Source: CAMBDR01 sp046597185 (GTDB taxonomy: Bacteria > Pseudomonadota > Gammaproteobacteria > Burkholderiales > Burkholderiaceae_D). From it: a stretch of DNA of 11,551 nt. The translations under genes and the position numbers were made by a program. Positions within the stretch are counted from its first letter, which is position 1; each line of letters starts with the position of its first letter. Of this stretch, positions 1-7,692 are shown in pieces. Under the pieces are notes generated by a model, which saw only the letters and a program-made list of their open reading frames with translations, had not been told where the DNA came from and did not search any database. The stretch covers positions 1-11,551 of the forward strand of contig JBKJLF010000040.1 of NCBI GenBank assembly GCA_046597185.1, given 5' to 3'.

Positions 1-2961
1 CGGCATGGCCTGATCATCATCACGCCCAAACACCGCGTCAAGCGACTTGGCGCTAGCATTGATGCGGTAAATGGTCATGGTGGGCGCATCGAGTAAGCCG
101 CCTACGTACAGGTAGAGCGACTTGAATACGATGTCGGCATCCAGGTTGGCGGTAATCTCGCGGCCAATGTCACCCAACTGGCGCAGAGTTTCTACTGACA
201 ATTCCAGGTCGGCGTTGGCTACATTCAATGCTTCGTTCGATTCATTAAGGTCTTCAATGGCTTCGTTGAGTGCGTTATTGGATTCATTGAGGTCCTCAAT
301 GGCTTCATTAAGTTCATGGTTGGCATCGACCAGCTCCACCTGTTTTTGGCGCAACGCGCTGGTGCGTTCATCCACCAGTTGCTCAAGCACACGATGGCGC
401 TGGCGCAGGTAGCGGGTGCGGGTTTGCACCAGTGCAGCAACCAACCCCGTCATCATCAGCAACAGCACCAGAGCGAACCACCAGGTTTGCCACCATGCGG
501 GCAAAACCCGGATCGGAATGCTCAATTCATGCACACTCCAGTCGCCCATGCGGTTGCTGCCACGCACTTGCAGCATGTACAGGCCCGGCCACAAATTACC
601 GTAGGCGGCACTGCGGTGGTCAGAGTCGGTATTGATCCAGCCTTTGTCGTAACCCTGTAGCCGATATTGGTAACGGTTTTTCTTTGGATCGGAATAATCG
701 AGGGCAGCAAATTCGATGGCAAAATTACGCTGTGCAGGTTCAAGGGTCAGGCTGGCGCTACGACCTTGCTTGGCTTGTGGTGACGGGTTTGCCAGCGGAT
801 TTGTCAAGCTCTGTGGTGCCGCTGCTTCGCCATTGATTTTCAACTCGGTTACCACCAGCGGTGGCGCATACTCAACCTTGCTGAAGTGCGCCGGATCGAT
901 GATGGCCACGCCCTGGGTGCCGCCATAGAGCAGCAAACCGTCTCGGGTTTGAGCGTGGGAACCGATCCAACTGGTACCAATATCCATGCCGGCGTCAAGA
1001 GTGAGTGGCGTCATGCGCATGCCGTTTGGCGCTTTTGGGTCTGTCTCGATCACCATCTCAGCCGTCCAAATTCGGCCTTGGCTATCTTCCAGCAAGTTTT
1101 CCCCCAGGGTTTTTCCCGGCTGGCCCAGCAGGGCGTTGATATGTTCGAAGCGTGTCGATTTGGCATCCCGGCTCTTCAAACGCTCCAGGCCTTTGTCGGT
1201 CGCAACCCACAGCCGACCACGGCGGTCAAACAACAAGCCGCCAATAAAATCGGAAACCAGGCCGTCCGGGCGATTCGGTTGGGTGGGCACTGCAATCAAG
1301 CTGCTGCCCCCCGGTTCATACAGCCACAAGCCGTTTTGCGTGCCTATCCAGATTCGGCCTTGCCCGTCTTCGGCCAGCGCATAAACATAAGAATCCAATG
1401 GCTTGCCGCGTTGGTCCACCAGTACCTCAAACTGCCCCGCTGCCTCTTGGCCCGGCCGCCAGCGTGCCACACCCTCACCCGTGCCAGCCCACACGCTGCC
1501 ATCGCGGCTGGCGAGCAATTTGGTCACATGTTTGGTGGGCAAACCCGGCAGCGCCAGCCAGGTGCTGCTACCAGCAAGTTGGCGCACCACCCCGGCTTCC
1601 TGAGTGCCCGCCCAGACTGATCCATCGCTCGTTTGCGCCAGCGCCAGAATCGACGCATCCGGCAGCATACCAGCCTGCCCCGTGCCTTGACCACGCGCCG
1701 CGCGGTATGCGCCAACCAGCCCCCGTTGCCGTTCAAAAATATCAATGCCGTTATCCTTGCTGCCAATTAGCAACTGCCCATTGGCCAATTCCAGCAGACT
1801 CCGGACATCGGGGCTACTCAATCCGGCTGGCCGCTTTGGGCTGTGTCTGAGTAGGCGCAGCATGCGGTTGTTGGTATTGATTCGTTGCAAGCCCGCCCCC
1901 CAGGTGCCCACCCACAGCCACCCGGAGCGATCCAGCAGCATCGGTTTGAGCGTATCCAGCGCCAAACTGCCCGTAAGTGCCGGGTCATGGCGCAGGGTTT
2001 GCAACACGCGGCCATCGCTGGCATCCACCACCATGATGCCGCCACCCACCGTTGTCAGCCAGAGTCGATCTGTTTGCACCTGCGCAATCCCGGCAATCCA
2101 TGGGTGGCTCAGTTGCGCCAGAGGCAACCAATTTATCAACAACGGTGCGCCGCCTGAACCAGCGGCACCGGGCATCAGCCAGCCGACACCGTGTTCGCGC
2201 GTGCCCAGCCACAGCTTGCCATCCTGCGCCTGGAACAGTGATCGCACGTTTTTACCCGTCACCACGGTTTCAAAGCTTTTACCGTCCGGGGCCAGGCCTT
2301 GCAAACCGCTGTTGCTGCCCACCCACAGGCGGCCCGCTTTGTCCAGCAACAGGCTACGCACTTTGTCATCCAACAGGCTGTGCGGATCAGTATTGTGCCT
2401 GAAATGCCGGAAGCGCCGGGTGCCAACCGGCAGGTAATCCAAACCCTGATCGGTGGCAATCCAGATTCCGCCGCGCACGTCACTGGCAAAGTCCCAAATA
2501 CTGCCGCCGCCTACACTGTCCGATTTTTGCTCATCATGCTGAAAATGTTCAAAGCGCTCACTGGCCGGGTCAAACACCGAAATGCCGTCGTTAAGGGTAC
2601 CAGCCCAAATCCTCCCGTCCTTTGCAACAGATAAGGAATAGACATAATCCCCCACCAGCGAGAACGGGTCGCCAGCCTTGTGGGTAAGCTTGCGGAAGCG
2701 GTAGCCGTCGTAGCGCACCAGTCCGGTTTGCATACCGATCCAGATCAGGCCGCGCGTATCCTGCGCCAGTGCGGTGATGGGCTGGTTGTCGATACTTTCC
2801 GCATCACGCAGGGTTTCAAATTCCGGTTCGGTGGAGGGGAAGTCTTGTGCAGGCAGTGAAGATGCTGCGGCCGTCGCTACGGCGGCCGCCATCAACGAAA
2901 ACGGCAGCCAGACAGCAAGCCAAAAAATCAGCCATTGCACTTGTTTCAGACTTTTATTCAT
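1..2961 (-). CDS. Two-component-regulator-propeller membrane sensor (partial, C-terminus beyond left edge)
   Basis: The minus frame is open from an ATG at 2961 to the left edge: 987 codons, no stop. A GGGGGA Shine-Dalgarno sits about 3 bases before the ATG. Residues 1-31 form a signal peptide (MNKSLKQ, then a hydrophobic stretch ending in Ala-rich sequence). Residues about 45-690 hold about 14 Reg_prop repeats of the type IWIGT..GL or LWVGS..GL (for example GRIWIGTQNGLWLYE), enough for two seven-bladed periplasmic propellers. A Y_Y_Y domain follows (YQYRLQGYDKGW near 764), then one membrane helix (about 826-847), a coiled coil (about 850-925) and the start of a GAF-like domain (TLRQLGDIGREITANLD). 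In this family the propeller and Y_Y_Y part senses a periplasmic ligand and signals across the membrane. The output domain (histidine kinase, GGDEF, cyclase or other) is not in the window. It is divergent from the operon starting near 3321 and may control it, which is inference. Confidence 0.9.
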   Translation of the reverse strand, partial: MNKSLKQVQWLIFWLAVWLPFSLMAAAVATAAASSLPAQDFPSTEPEFETLRDAESIDNQPITALAQDTRGLIWIGMQTGLVRYDGYRFRKLTHKAGDPFSLVGDYVYSLSVAKDGRIWAGTLNDGISVFDPASERFEHFQHDEQKSDSVGGGSIWDFASDVRGGIWIATDQGLDYLPVGTRRFRHFRHNTDPHSLLDDKVRSLLLDKAGRLWVGSNSGLQGLAPDGKSFETVVTGKNVRSLFQAQDGKLWLGTREHGVGWLMPGAAGSGGAPLLINWLPLAQLSHPWIAGIAQVQTDRLWLTTVGGGIMVVDASDGRVLQTLRHDPALTGSLALDTLKPMLLDRSGWLWVGTWGAGLQRINTNNRMLRLLRHSPKRPAGLSSPDVRSLLELANGQLLIGSKDNGIDIFERQRGLVGAYRAARGQGTGQAGMLPDASILALAQTSDGSVWAGTQEAGVVRQLAGSSTWLALPGLPTKHVTKLLASRDGSVWAGTGEGVARWRPGQEAAGQFEVLVDQRGKPLDSYVYALAEDGQGRIWIGTQNGLWLYEPGGSSLIAVPTQPNRPDGLVSDFIGGLLFDRRGRLWVATDKGLERLKSRDAKSTRFEHINALLGQPGKTLGENLLEDSQGRIWTAEMVIETDPKAPNGMRMTPLTLDAGMDIGTSWIGSHAQTRDGLLLYGGTQGVAIIDPAHFSKVEYAPPLVVTELKINGEAAAPQSLTNPLANPSPQAKQGRSASLTLEPAQRNFAIEFAALDYSDPKKNRYQYRLQGYDKGWINTDSDHRSAAYGNLWPGLYMLQVRGSNRMGDWSVHELSIPIRVLPAWWQTWWFALVLLLMMTGLVAALVQTRTRYLRQRHRVLEQLVDERTSALRQKQVELVDANHELNEAIEDLNESNNALNEAIEDLNESNEALNVANADLELSVETLRQLGDIGREITANLDADIVFKSLYLYVGGLLDAPTMTIYRINASAKSLDAVFGRDDDQAMP
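229..312 (-). repeat. Two tandem 42-bp units in the sensor coiled coil
   Basis: Two adjacent 42-base units (229-270 and 271-312) differ at only a few, mostly third-codon, positions. Each encodes the 14-residue block NEAIEDLNESN(N/E)AL, which is exactly two heptads. The unit therefore lengthens the signalling coiled coil without changing its register. The synonymous differences suggest an old duplication rather than an assembly artefact. Confidence 0.8.
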
Positions 2962-2987
2962 ATTCCCCCATTTTTCTTGAGCAACAT

Positions 2988-3000
2988 TGATTTTAAATCA
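2988..3000. promoter_or_regulatory. 13-base AT-rich palindrome upstream of the sensor gene
   Basis: TGATTTTAAATCA is a perfect inverted repeat with 6-base arms and a 1-base centre, lying 27-39 bases upstream of the sensor ATG. Its position in the probable 5' leader or promoter of the sensor makes it a possible operator. A short AT-rich palindrome can easily occur by chance, so support is weak. Confidence 0.25.
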
Positions 3001-3182
3001 TATCTCAAAGCCAATTCCGTCGCCCTGCCTAAACCAATATTCAGAATCAATTCTACACCAAAAAAATAGCGCCCTCGAAGACCGCACTGCAAATACCACC
3101 ACGGCCAAAAAATGGTGCGCAGGTGCAATTGATCATCCTGGCCACTCCCCATATCGTCAGGCTATAGGTCCGGCTGTCAGGC

Positions 3183-3210
3183 CAAAACGCAGCGTTTTGC
3201 GCTTTAGCGC
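3183..3210. promoter_or_regulatory. Two abutting palindromes, candidate operator
   Basis: CAAAACGCAGCGTTTTG (3183-3199) is a perfect inverted repeat with 8-base arms around one base. It abuts GCGCTTTAGCGC (3199-3210), a perfect inverted repeat with 5-base arms around two bases. Together they cover the candidate -35 element and part of the spacer of the promoter at 3197-3225, a typical place for a repressor or activator site. No T-run follows, so a terminator is unlikely. Which regulator would bind is unknown. Confidence 0.45.
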
Positions 3211-3225
3211 CATTATTGCTATGAT
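3197..3225 (+). promoter_or_regulatory. Candidate sigma70-type promoter of the operon
   Basis: A good -10 hexamer, TATGAT (3220-3225), is preceded at 17 bases by a poor -35, TTGCGC (3197-3202). Transcription would start near 3232. The weak -35 overlapping a palindrome would fit an activated or repressed promoter. This is pattern matching by eye only. Confidence 0.35.
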
Positions 3226-3320
3226 ATTGGCTCCCTGGCCTTCCCGCGCTCCCTATATAAATGCCCTGCCCAACCGACGCCATGCCTGACTCGCCCCCAT
3301 CTTTGAGCGAATTTTGCATC

Positions 3321-4427
3321 ATGAGCCGCTTTAGCCTTGCCCTCGCCACCGCGTCTGACGATGCGCAACTGCGCGCGCGCATGGCCGAAGATTGGATGGA
3401 TGGCCATATCGCCGTCAGCTTTCGGCGTGAACCGAGCTATTTTGCCAGTTCGCGCCTGCAAGGCGACCAGGTGCAAACCATTATTTGTCGTGAAAACGAA
3501 AGTGATCGCATCGTTGGTCTGGGGAGCCGTTGCAGCGCTATCCACCACCTCAACGGGCAGGCTTGCCGCATCGGTTATTTGTCCGATTTGCGCGCCGACC
3601 CGCGCTACCGCAAAGGCACGCTGCTGGCGCGTGGCTACCGCCTGTTGCGCCAATTGCATGAAGCCGCACCCTTACCCGCCTATTATTCGGTGATTTTTGA
3701 CAACAATCAGGCCGCCTTGCAAAATTTGCTGGGCGCGCGCGCGGGTTTGCCCAACTATATCGCCATGGGCAAACTACTTACCCCCGCCTTGCATCTGGAT
3801 TTTTACAAGCCGCAAATCACGCTACCCGGCATCACGCTGCGGCGCGCTGCTGCTACCGATCAGGTGCCACTGCTGGCGCTGTTAAATCGGCGCATGGCCA
3901 CGCGCCAATTCTCACCCGTCTGGCAGGCGGCAGATTTTTTACCCGGTGGGCGTTGCATTGGTTTGCGGCTAGAAGACTTTTTTATTGCGCAAAATAGCAG
4001 CGGCGTGTTGCTGGCGGCACTGGCGGCGTGGGATCAGGCCGCTGTGCGCCAAACCCATATCGAACGCTATTCGCCTGGCCTAGCTGCGCTGCGCCCGTTT
4101 TACAACGCCCTCAGTGCCATTTCACCGTTAAAACCACTGCCCAGACCGGGCAGCCGGGTGCCGTATCTGTATTTGTCCTGCGTGGCGGTAGAAAACGATG
4201 ACCCGGCCCTGCTGCGCGCCCTGTTACGCCATGCTTACCGCCAATTGCGTACAGGCACCTGGCACTACGCCATTCTCGGCTTGCACGAGCGCGACCCCTT
4301 GGCCGCTGTGCTGAACGATTACCGCAGCATTGCCGCCGGCGGTTTGTTGTTTCGGGTCGAATTCGATGCCGCCAGCGCCTGTAACCTTGATCAACGCATC
4401 CCCTACATTGAAATGGCACTGGCATAA
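3321..4427 (+). CDS. GNAT-family N-acetyltransferase-like protein
   Basis: With the ATG at 3321 the protein has 368 residues. Residues about 1-165 resemble a GNAT acyl-CoA-dependent acyltransferase: the beta-strand IGYLSDLRADP followed by PRYRKGT (about 94-100) fits the acetyl-CoA pyrophosphate-binding motif A (R/Q-x-x-G-x-G/A), here with Thr-Leu in place of the last small residues. The second half begins again with LRRAAATDQVPLLALL (about 174-189), so it may be a tandem GNAT fold. No substrate can be named. The start is uncertain: the frame is also open from ATGs at 3261 and 3282, none with a clear ribosome-binding site. I chose 3321 because MSRFSLALATASDDAQLRA looks like a normal GNAT N-terminus, whereas the preceding residues look like random Pro-rich leader. 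Its stop codon overlaps the next ATG by one base (TAATG), implying translational coupling. Confidence 0.75.
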   Translation: MSRFSLALATASDDAQLRARMAEDWMDGHIAVSFRREPSYFASSRLQGDQVQTIICRENESDRIVGLGSRCSAIHHLNGQACRIGYLSDLRADPRYRKGTLLARGYRLLRQLHEAAPLPAYYSVIFDNNQAALQNLLGARAGLPNYIAMGKLLTPALHLDFYKPQITLPGITLRRAAATDQVPLLALLNRRMATRQFSPVWQAADFLPGGRCIGLRLEDFFIAQNSSGVLLAALAAWDQAAVRQTHIERYSPGLAALRPFYNALSAISPLKPLPRPGSRVPYLYLSCVAVENDDPALLRALLRHAYRQLRTGTWHYAILGLHERDPLAAVLNDYRSIAAGGLLFRVEFDAASACNLDQRIPYIEMALA

Positions 4428-7282
4428 TGACATTGCATACTTGGCCCGGCTTTCCCACCACCCGGCACGACCCGCGTCTGGCCGTCGCTGCCATCCTGTT
4501 CAGCTATTTGATACTGGGCTTAACGGTGCTGGGCTTTAACCGCAGCCCGCAGCAAATTGGCATCACCATCAGCAGCGCCGTGCTGCTGGAAATGTTGTTT
4601 TACCGGGTACTGGTGGGCGGTTGGGTGTTTCCCTTAAGCGCCTTCATCACCGGCATGGGGCTATCGATTTTGATTAATTATGCCCACGGTTACGTGCTGG
4701 CGCTACTGCCGCCGCTGTTTGCAATTGGCTCCAAATACCTGTTCACCCTGCGTGGCCGCCACGTGTACAACCCGGCGCTGTTTGGCGTGGTGGCCTGCCT
4801 GTTGCTCACCAATGGCATGATCAGCGATTCGCCCGCCTACCAGTGGGGCGGCTCTTACGCCATTGCCGCGTTCATCATCACGCTGGCGCTGTTTGGCTTT
4901 GTGCTGCGCATCCAGCGCATGGCCTTGATTGTGTCATTTTTGATTTTTTACTCGATTGGCTTGAGCGTGCGCGCCTGGCTCACGCGCTGGCATATGCCCA
5001 TGGAAACCTGGATACTGGGTGCCGCCACCACGCCCACGCTCTACCTGTTTGTGTTTTTCATGATCACCGATCCGCAAACCTCGCCCTCCAGCAGAAAAGG
5101 GCAGATTTTTGTCGCCTTCGCACTGGCGCTGGTAGACTTTATCCTGCATCTGAAAGAATCGCTCTCCACCTTTTTTTACGCCGCGTTTTTGGTCACCAGC
5201 TTGCGCTTTGTCTGGTTTCAGGGGCAAGCCCTGCGCGCTGGCGGCTGGGCGGCCTTACTTGACAAATTGAAGTTTGGCGCACGGCGCTGGGGCATATTGG
5301 GTGCGTCCGCTGGCCTTGGTTGGGGTGTCGTGCTGGCTGTCACTGGCGGCGAAATCCGCTACCAACCCGAGTTTGAATTGCGCGCTATCGATAGCGCGGC
5401 AGCAGGGATTCAATCACGCCAGGGCCAGGTATTGAACCAAGTAGACCCGCGCATTGCCCACATCGCCAAATGGATGCTCTCGGTAGGCGACGCGGTGGCG
5501 GTGGCGGATGTCGATAACGATGGCTTGCAAGACTTTTTCGTCACCTACCCGCTGAAAGACAGCCGCCACCGCGTCGCGCTGTATCGAAATGTGGGCAACC
5601 TGGGCAATCCGGGTACTGTCAAATTTGAACGAATCGCCTTGCCGGAACTGGCCGCATTGTATGAACACCCGGAAATCAACGGCCTGCCCTCCGGGGCCAT
5701 GTTTTTCGACTACGACAACGACGGCGACCAGGATTTGCTGGTCTTGACCGGCTATGGCAAAACCCGCCTGTTCAAAAACCTGTTGATGGAAAGCGGCAAG
5801 CTGGGCTTTGTGGGCTTTGTGGGTTTTGTGGGTTTTGTTGATGTCAGCGCTGAAATGGGTTTGAACGACTACACCATCAGCATCGCCGCCAATGCCGCTG
5901 ACTACGACCATGACGGCAAGCTGGATTTGATTATCGCCAACGTGATGAGTCCGACCTTGCTGGCCTATGACGCAAATTCGAAAGAAAACTCACAAAAAAA
6001 CCCCCAAGCAAACCCGCCAGGCACACCGCACCTGAATATTTTCAAGCTCCCTCAGCCAGAATACGAAGGCGACCGCCGCATGTTCGACTTCATGCACCGC
6101 ACTTGGCACAACGCCAACAATGGCGGCGGCATCAATCTGTTCCACAATCAGGGCGTAGCGGGTTTTACCAAAATCGGCATCGAAAAGCTGGACTTGGTGA
6201 GCGAATCACGCTGGACTACCACCATAGGCTTTGGTGATTTGAGCGGCGATGGCTGGCCCGACATTTACACCTCCAACGATTTCGGCCCCGACCAATTGCT
6301 GATCAACCAGCGCAACGGCCAGTTCAAACGGGTGCGCGGCAATATTATCGGCCAGATCGGGCATGACACCTACAAGGGCATGAATGTCACCTTTGCCGAT
6401 TTCGACAACAATGGTTTTAACGATATCTACGTCTCCAACGTGCATGAAAAACTGCAAGCCGAGGGCAGTTTGCTGTGGATGAATGGCGGCCACGCAGAGC
6501 AAGCCAGCAATTGGCAAGACCGCGCCATGGCCAACAATGCGCTCAACGAAAAACGCTTTGGCTGGGGCGCGGCGGCGGGCGATATTGATCTGGATGGCAA
6601 GGTCGATATTTTGCAAGCCAATGGCATGGTGGATAACGCCTATGACCCGCTCTACCCCGGTTGCCCGGATTACTGGTATTGGAACGATAAAATCGCCCTG
6701 ACCCGGCCCGACATTCACGGCATGGCCGACCGCTGGGCCGATTTGCGCGGGCGCTGCATTTTTGCTGGCGAAAAAAACCGCGTCTACCTCCATCGCGGCC
6801 AGCATTTTCTGGATGTGGCCGAGCAGGTGGGCTGGCGCGCAGGCGGCACCTCACGCGGGGTGGCGCTGGTGGATTTGGATAACGATGGCAGGCTTGATGT
6901 GCTGGTCACACACCAGTTTGCACCGCTCTCGATTTATCACAATCTGGCCAAAGCGGACAGTGGCCCCAAGCGCTGGCTGGGCTTGGCCTTGCAAGGCAAT
7001 GGGCAAAGTTGCAACCGCGATGCCATTGGTAGCCGGGTTGAAATCAGCACCTTGCAAAAAGATGGCCACGCCACGACACAATGGCGCGAAGTACTAACGA
7101 TCAATGGCTTTTCGGCGCAAAATGACCGCCGACTCTTGTTTGGACTGGGCGACATCAGCTCTACCAACCCCACCAACGGCTTGGTTGATGTATCCATTTA
7201 TTGGTGCGGCCAAACTACGCCACAGCACCTGCAATTGCCAAGCGGGCGCTACCATACGCTGCTGCAAGGGCGCACGCCATGA
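4427..7282 (+). CDS. RnfD/NqrB-like membrane domain fused to FG-GAP/VCBS and ASPIC/UnbV (CRTAC1-like) domain
   Basis: 951 residues. Residues about 15-305 hold 9-10 hydrophobic helices of NqrB/RnfD type: NPALFG at 115-120, the segment GAATTPT (198-204) where relatives carry the S/D-G-A-T motif whose Thr binds FMN covalently, then ITDPQTSPSSRKG (213-225), matching the family's TDPVT..T..G region. After the last helix (about 288-305) the chain should enter the periplasm. It then has seven FG-GAP/VCBS repeats with calcium-binding DxDxDGxxD-like loops: VDNDGLQD (about 361), YDNDGDQD (429), YDHDGKLD (494), LSGDGWPD (605), FDNNGFND (659), IDLDGKVD (721) and LDNDGRLD (817). Residues about 845-950 form an ASPIC/UnbV module (GSRVEI, ending LPSGRYHTLLQG). 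Inferred role: a membrane redox or scaffold protein with a large extracytoplasmic propeller; substrate unknown. The flavin site is altered, so FMN binding is not certain. It overlaps its neighbours by 1 and 4 bases. Confidence 0.88.
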   Translation: MTLHTWPGFPTTRHDPRLAVAAILFSYLILGLTVLGFNRSPQQIGITISSAVLLEMLFYRVLVGGWVFPLSAFITGMGLSILINYAHGYVLALLPPLFAIGSKYLFTLRGRHVYNPALFGVVACLLLTNGMISDSPAYQWGGSYAIAAFIITLALFGFVLRIQRMALIVSFLIFYSIGLSVRAWLTRWHMPMETWILGAATTPTLYLFVFFMITDPQTSPSSRKGQIFVAFALALVDFILHLKESLSTFFYAAFLVTSLRFVWFQGQALRAGGWAALLDKLKFGARRWGILGASAGLGWGVVLAVTGGEIRYQPEFELRAIDSAAAGIQSRQGQVLNQVDPRIAHIAKWMLSVGDAVAVADVDNDGLQDFFVTYPLKDSRHRVALYRNVGNLGNPGTVKFERIALPELAALYEHPEINGLPSGAMFFDYDNDGDQDLLVLTGYGKTRLFKNLLMESGKLGFVGFVGFVGFVDVSAEMGLNDYTISIAANAADYDHDGKLDLIIANVMSPTLLAYDANSKENSQKNPQANPPGTPHLNIFKLPQPEYEGDRRMFDFMHRTWHNANNGGGINLFHNQGVAGFTKIGIEKLDLVSESRWTTTIGFGDLSGDGWPDIYTSNDFGPDQLLINQRNGQFKRVRGNIIGQIGHDTYKGMNVTFADFDNNGFNDIYVSNVHEKLQAEGSLLWMNGGHAEQASNWQDRAMANNALNEKRFGWGAAAGDIDLDGKVDILQANGMVDNAYDPLYPGCPDYWYWNDKIALTRPDIHGMADRWADLRGRCIFAGEKNRVYLHRGQHFLDVAEQVGWRAGGTSRGVALVDLDNDGRLDVLVTHQFAPLSIYHNLAKADSGPKRWLGLALQGNGQSCNRDAIGSRVEISTLQKDGHATTQWREVLTINGFSAQNDRRLLFGLGDISSTNPTNGLVDVSIYWCGQTTPQHLQLPSGRYHTLLQGRTP
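5803..5838 (+). repeat. Four 9-bp tandem repeats encoding GFV x4
   Basis: Four contiguous copies of GGGYTTTGT encode GFVGFVGFVGFV at residues 460-471 of the propeller protein, between two FG-GAP repeats. The unit is a multiple of three, so gain or loss of copies would change loop length without shifting the frame. Copies 1-2 and copies 3-4 differ by one synonymous base (C/T). Confidence 0.85.
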
Positions 7283-7668
7283 CAACGCTGCTGCATTATC
7301 AGCAAGACCGGCGCAGCCTGCTATTTATTTTAGCGGCAGACCTGATGCTACTTTGGCCGCATTTTGGCCCCGCTCTGCCGCGCTGGACAAGCCCACTCTG
7401 GCTGTTGCAACATGACGGCTGCGCCCCCGGAACGGTGTTGGGTGAATCACGCAATTTTATCGGGCCGCTGGGCAACTGGCTGTTTTTCAATAACGGCTTT
7501 CACAGCGCGCACCACCAGCAACCGGGCGCACACTGGAGCACGCTACCCGCACGCCACGCGCTGTTACGCGCCAATTTGCCCGGTGCTGATTTGGAACAGC
7601 CATCTATTTTGGCCTATTTATGGCAATTTGGCTGGCGTCGATGGGGTAATGATGAAGCTTCGCAATAA
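7279..7668 (+). CDS. Short desaturase-like protein, apparently internally deleted (third His box only)
   Basis: 129 residues from the ATG at 7279, which overlaps the upstream stop in an ATGA junction. The same frame is open further upstream, but this coupled start is the sensible one. The N-terminal part (LLHYQQDRRSLLFILAADL) resembles the beginning of membrane fatty acid desaturases. From about residue 42 it resembles their C-terminal end: QHDGC, SRNFIGPLGNWLFFNNGFHSAHHQ with the third histidine box HSAHH at 75-79, then PGAHWSTLPARHA. The membrane core and the first two histidine boxes, which supply most di-iron ligands, are absent, so desaturase activity is not expected. It may be a deletion remnant, or a small protein kept for another role such as binding a partner. 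The uninterrupted frame and coupled start argue for ongoing translation. A full-length but different desaturase lies downstream at 9339. Confidence 0.7.
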   Translation: MTTLLHYQQDRRSLLFILAADLMLLWPHFGPALPRWTSPLWLLQHDGCAPGTVLGESRNFIGPLGNWLFFNNGFHSAHHQQPGAHWSTLPARHALLRANLPGADLEQPSILAYLWQFGWRRWGNDEASQ

Positions 7669-7685
7669 GGGTTAAATAAGGGTTA
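7664..7685 (+). repeat. Tandem 11-bp repeat carrying a duplicated Shine-Dalgarno
   Basis: AATAAGGGTTA occurs twice back to back (7664-7674 and 7675-7685). The first copy contains the stop codon of the short desaturase-like gene. Each copy holds AAGGG, a plausible ribosome-binding core; the second ends about 10 bases before the ATG at 7693 and is the more likely one in use. Confidence 0.7.
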
Positions 7686-7692
7686 AAACAGC

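Larger units (their letters stand above)
2962..3320. other. Divergent intergenic control region
   Basis: This stretch separates the minus-strand sensor gene from the plus-strand operon, so both promoters should lie in it. It is more AT-rich than the flanking genes. I see a 13-base palindrome close to the sensor start, two abutting palindromes at 3183-3210 and a candidate plus-strand promoter at 3197-3225. No RNA gene or convincing terminator is visible. The reading frame of the acetyltransferase stays open back to an ATG at 3261, so the last 60 bases may be coding. Confidence 0.6.

Noticed and set aside
122..2637. Many plus-strand open frames of 60-240 codons, for example at 886-1620 and 1745-2437
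   Set aside because: They lie opposite the sensor gene, whose minus-strand frame shows continuous propeller motifs. Their translations are low-complexity and resemble no family.
2966..3150. A promoter for the sensor gene (TATGAT and TAGAAT hexamers on the minus strand)
   Set aside because: Both hexamers lack a -35 at a suitable distance, so neither can be supported over chance in AT-rich sequence.
5414..5911. Minus-strand open frame with repeated Lys-Thr/Ala-His near its N-terminus
   Set aside because: It is the antisense reading of the GFV repeat within the propeller protein; it has no ribosome-binding site and no recognisable domain.
5994..6777. A AAA AAC heptamers at 5995-6001 and 6771-6777 in the zero frame as possible programmed -1 frameshift sites
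   Set aside because: No extended alternative product, stimulatory stem or conserved domain in the -1 frame is apparent, and the main frame is needed for the whole propeller domain. Runs of A of this length can occur by chance.
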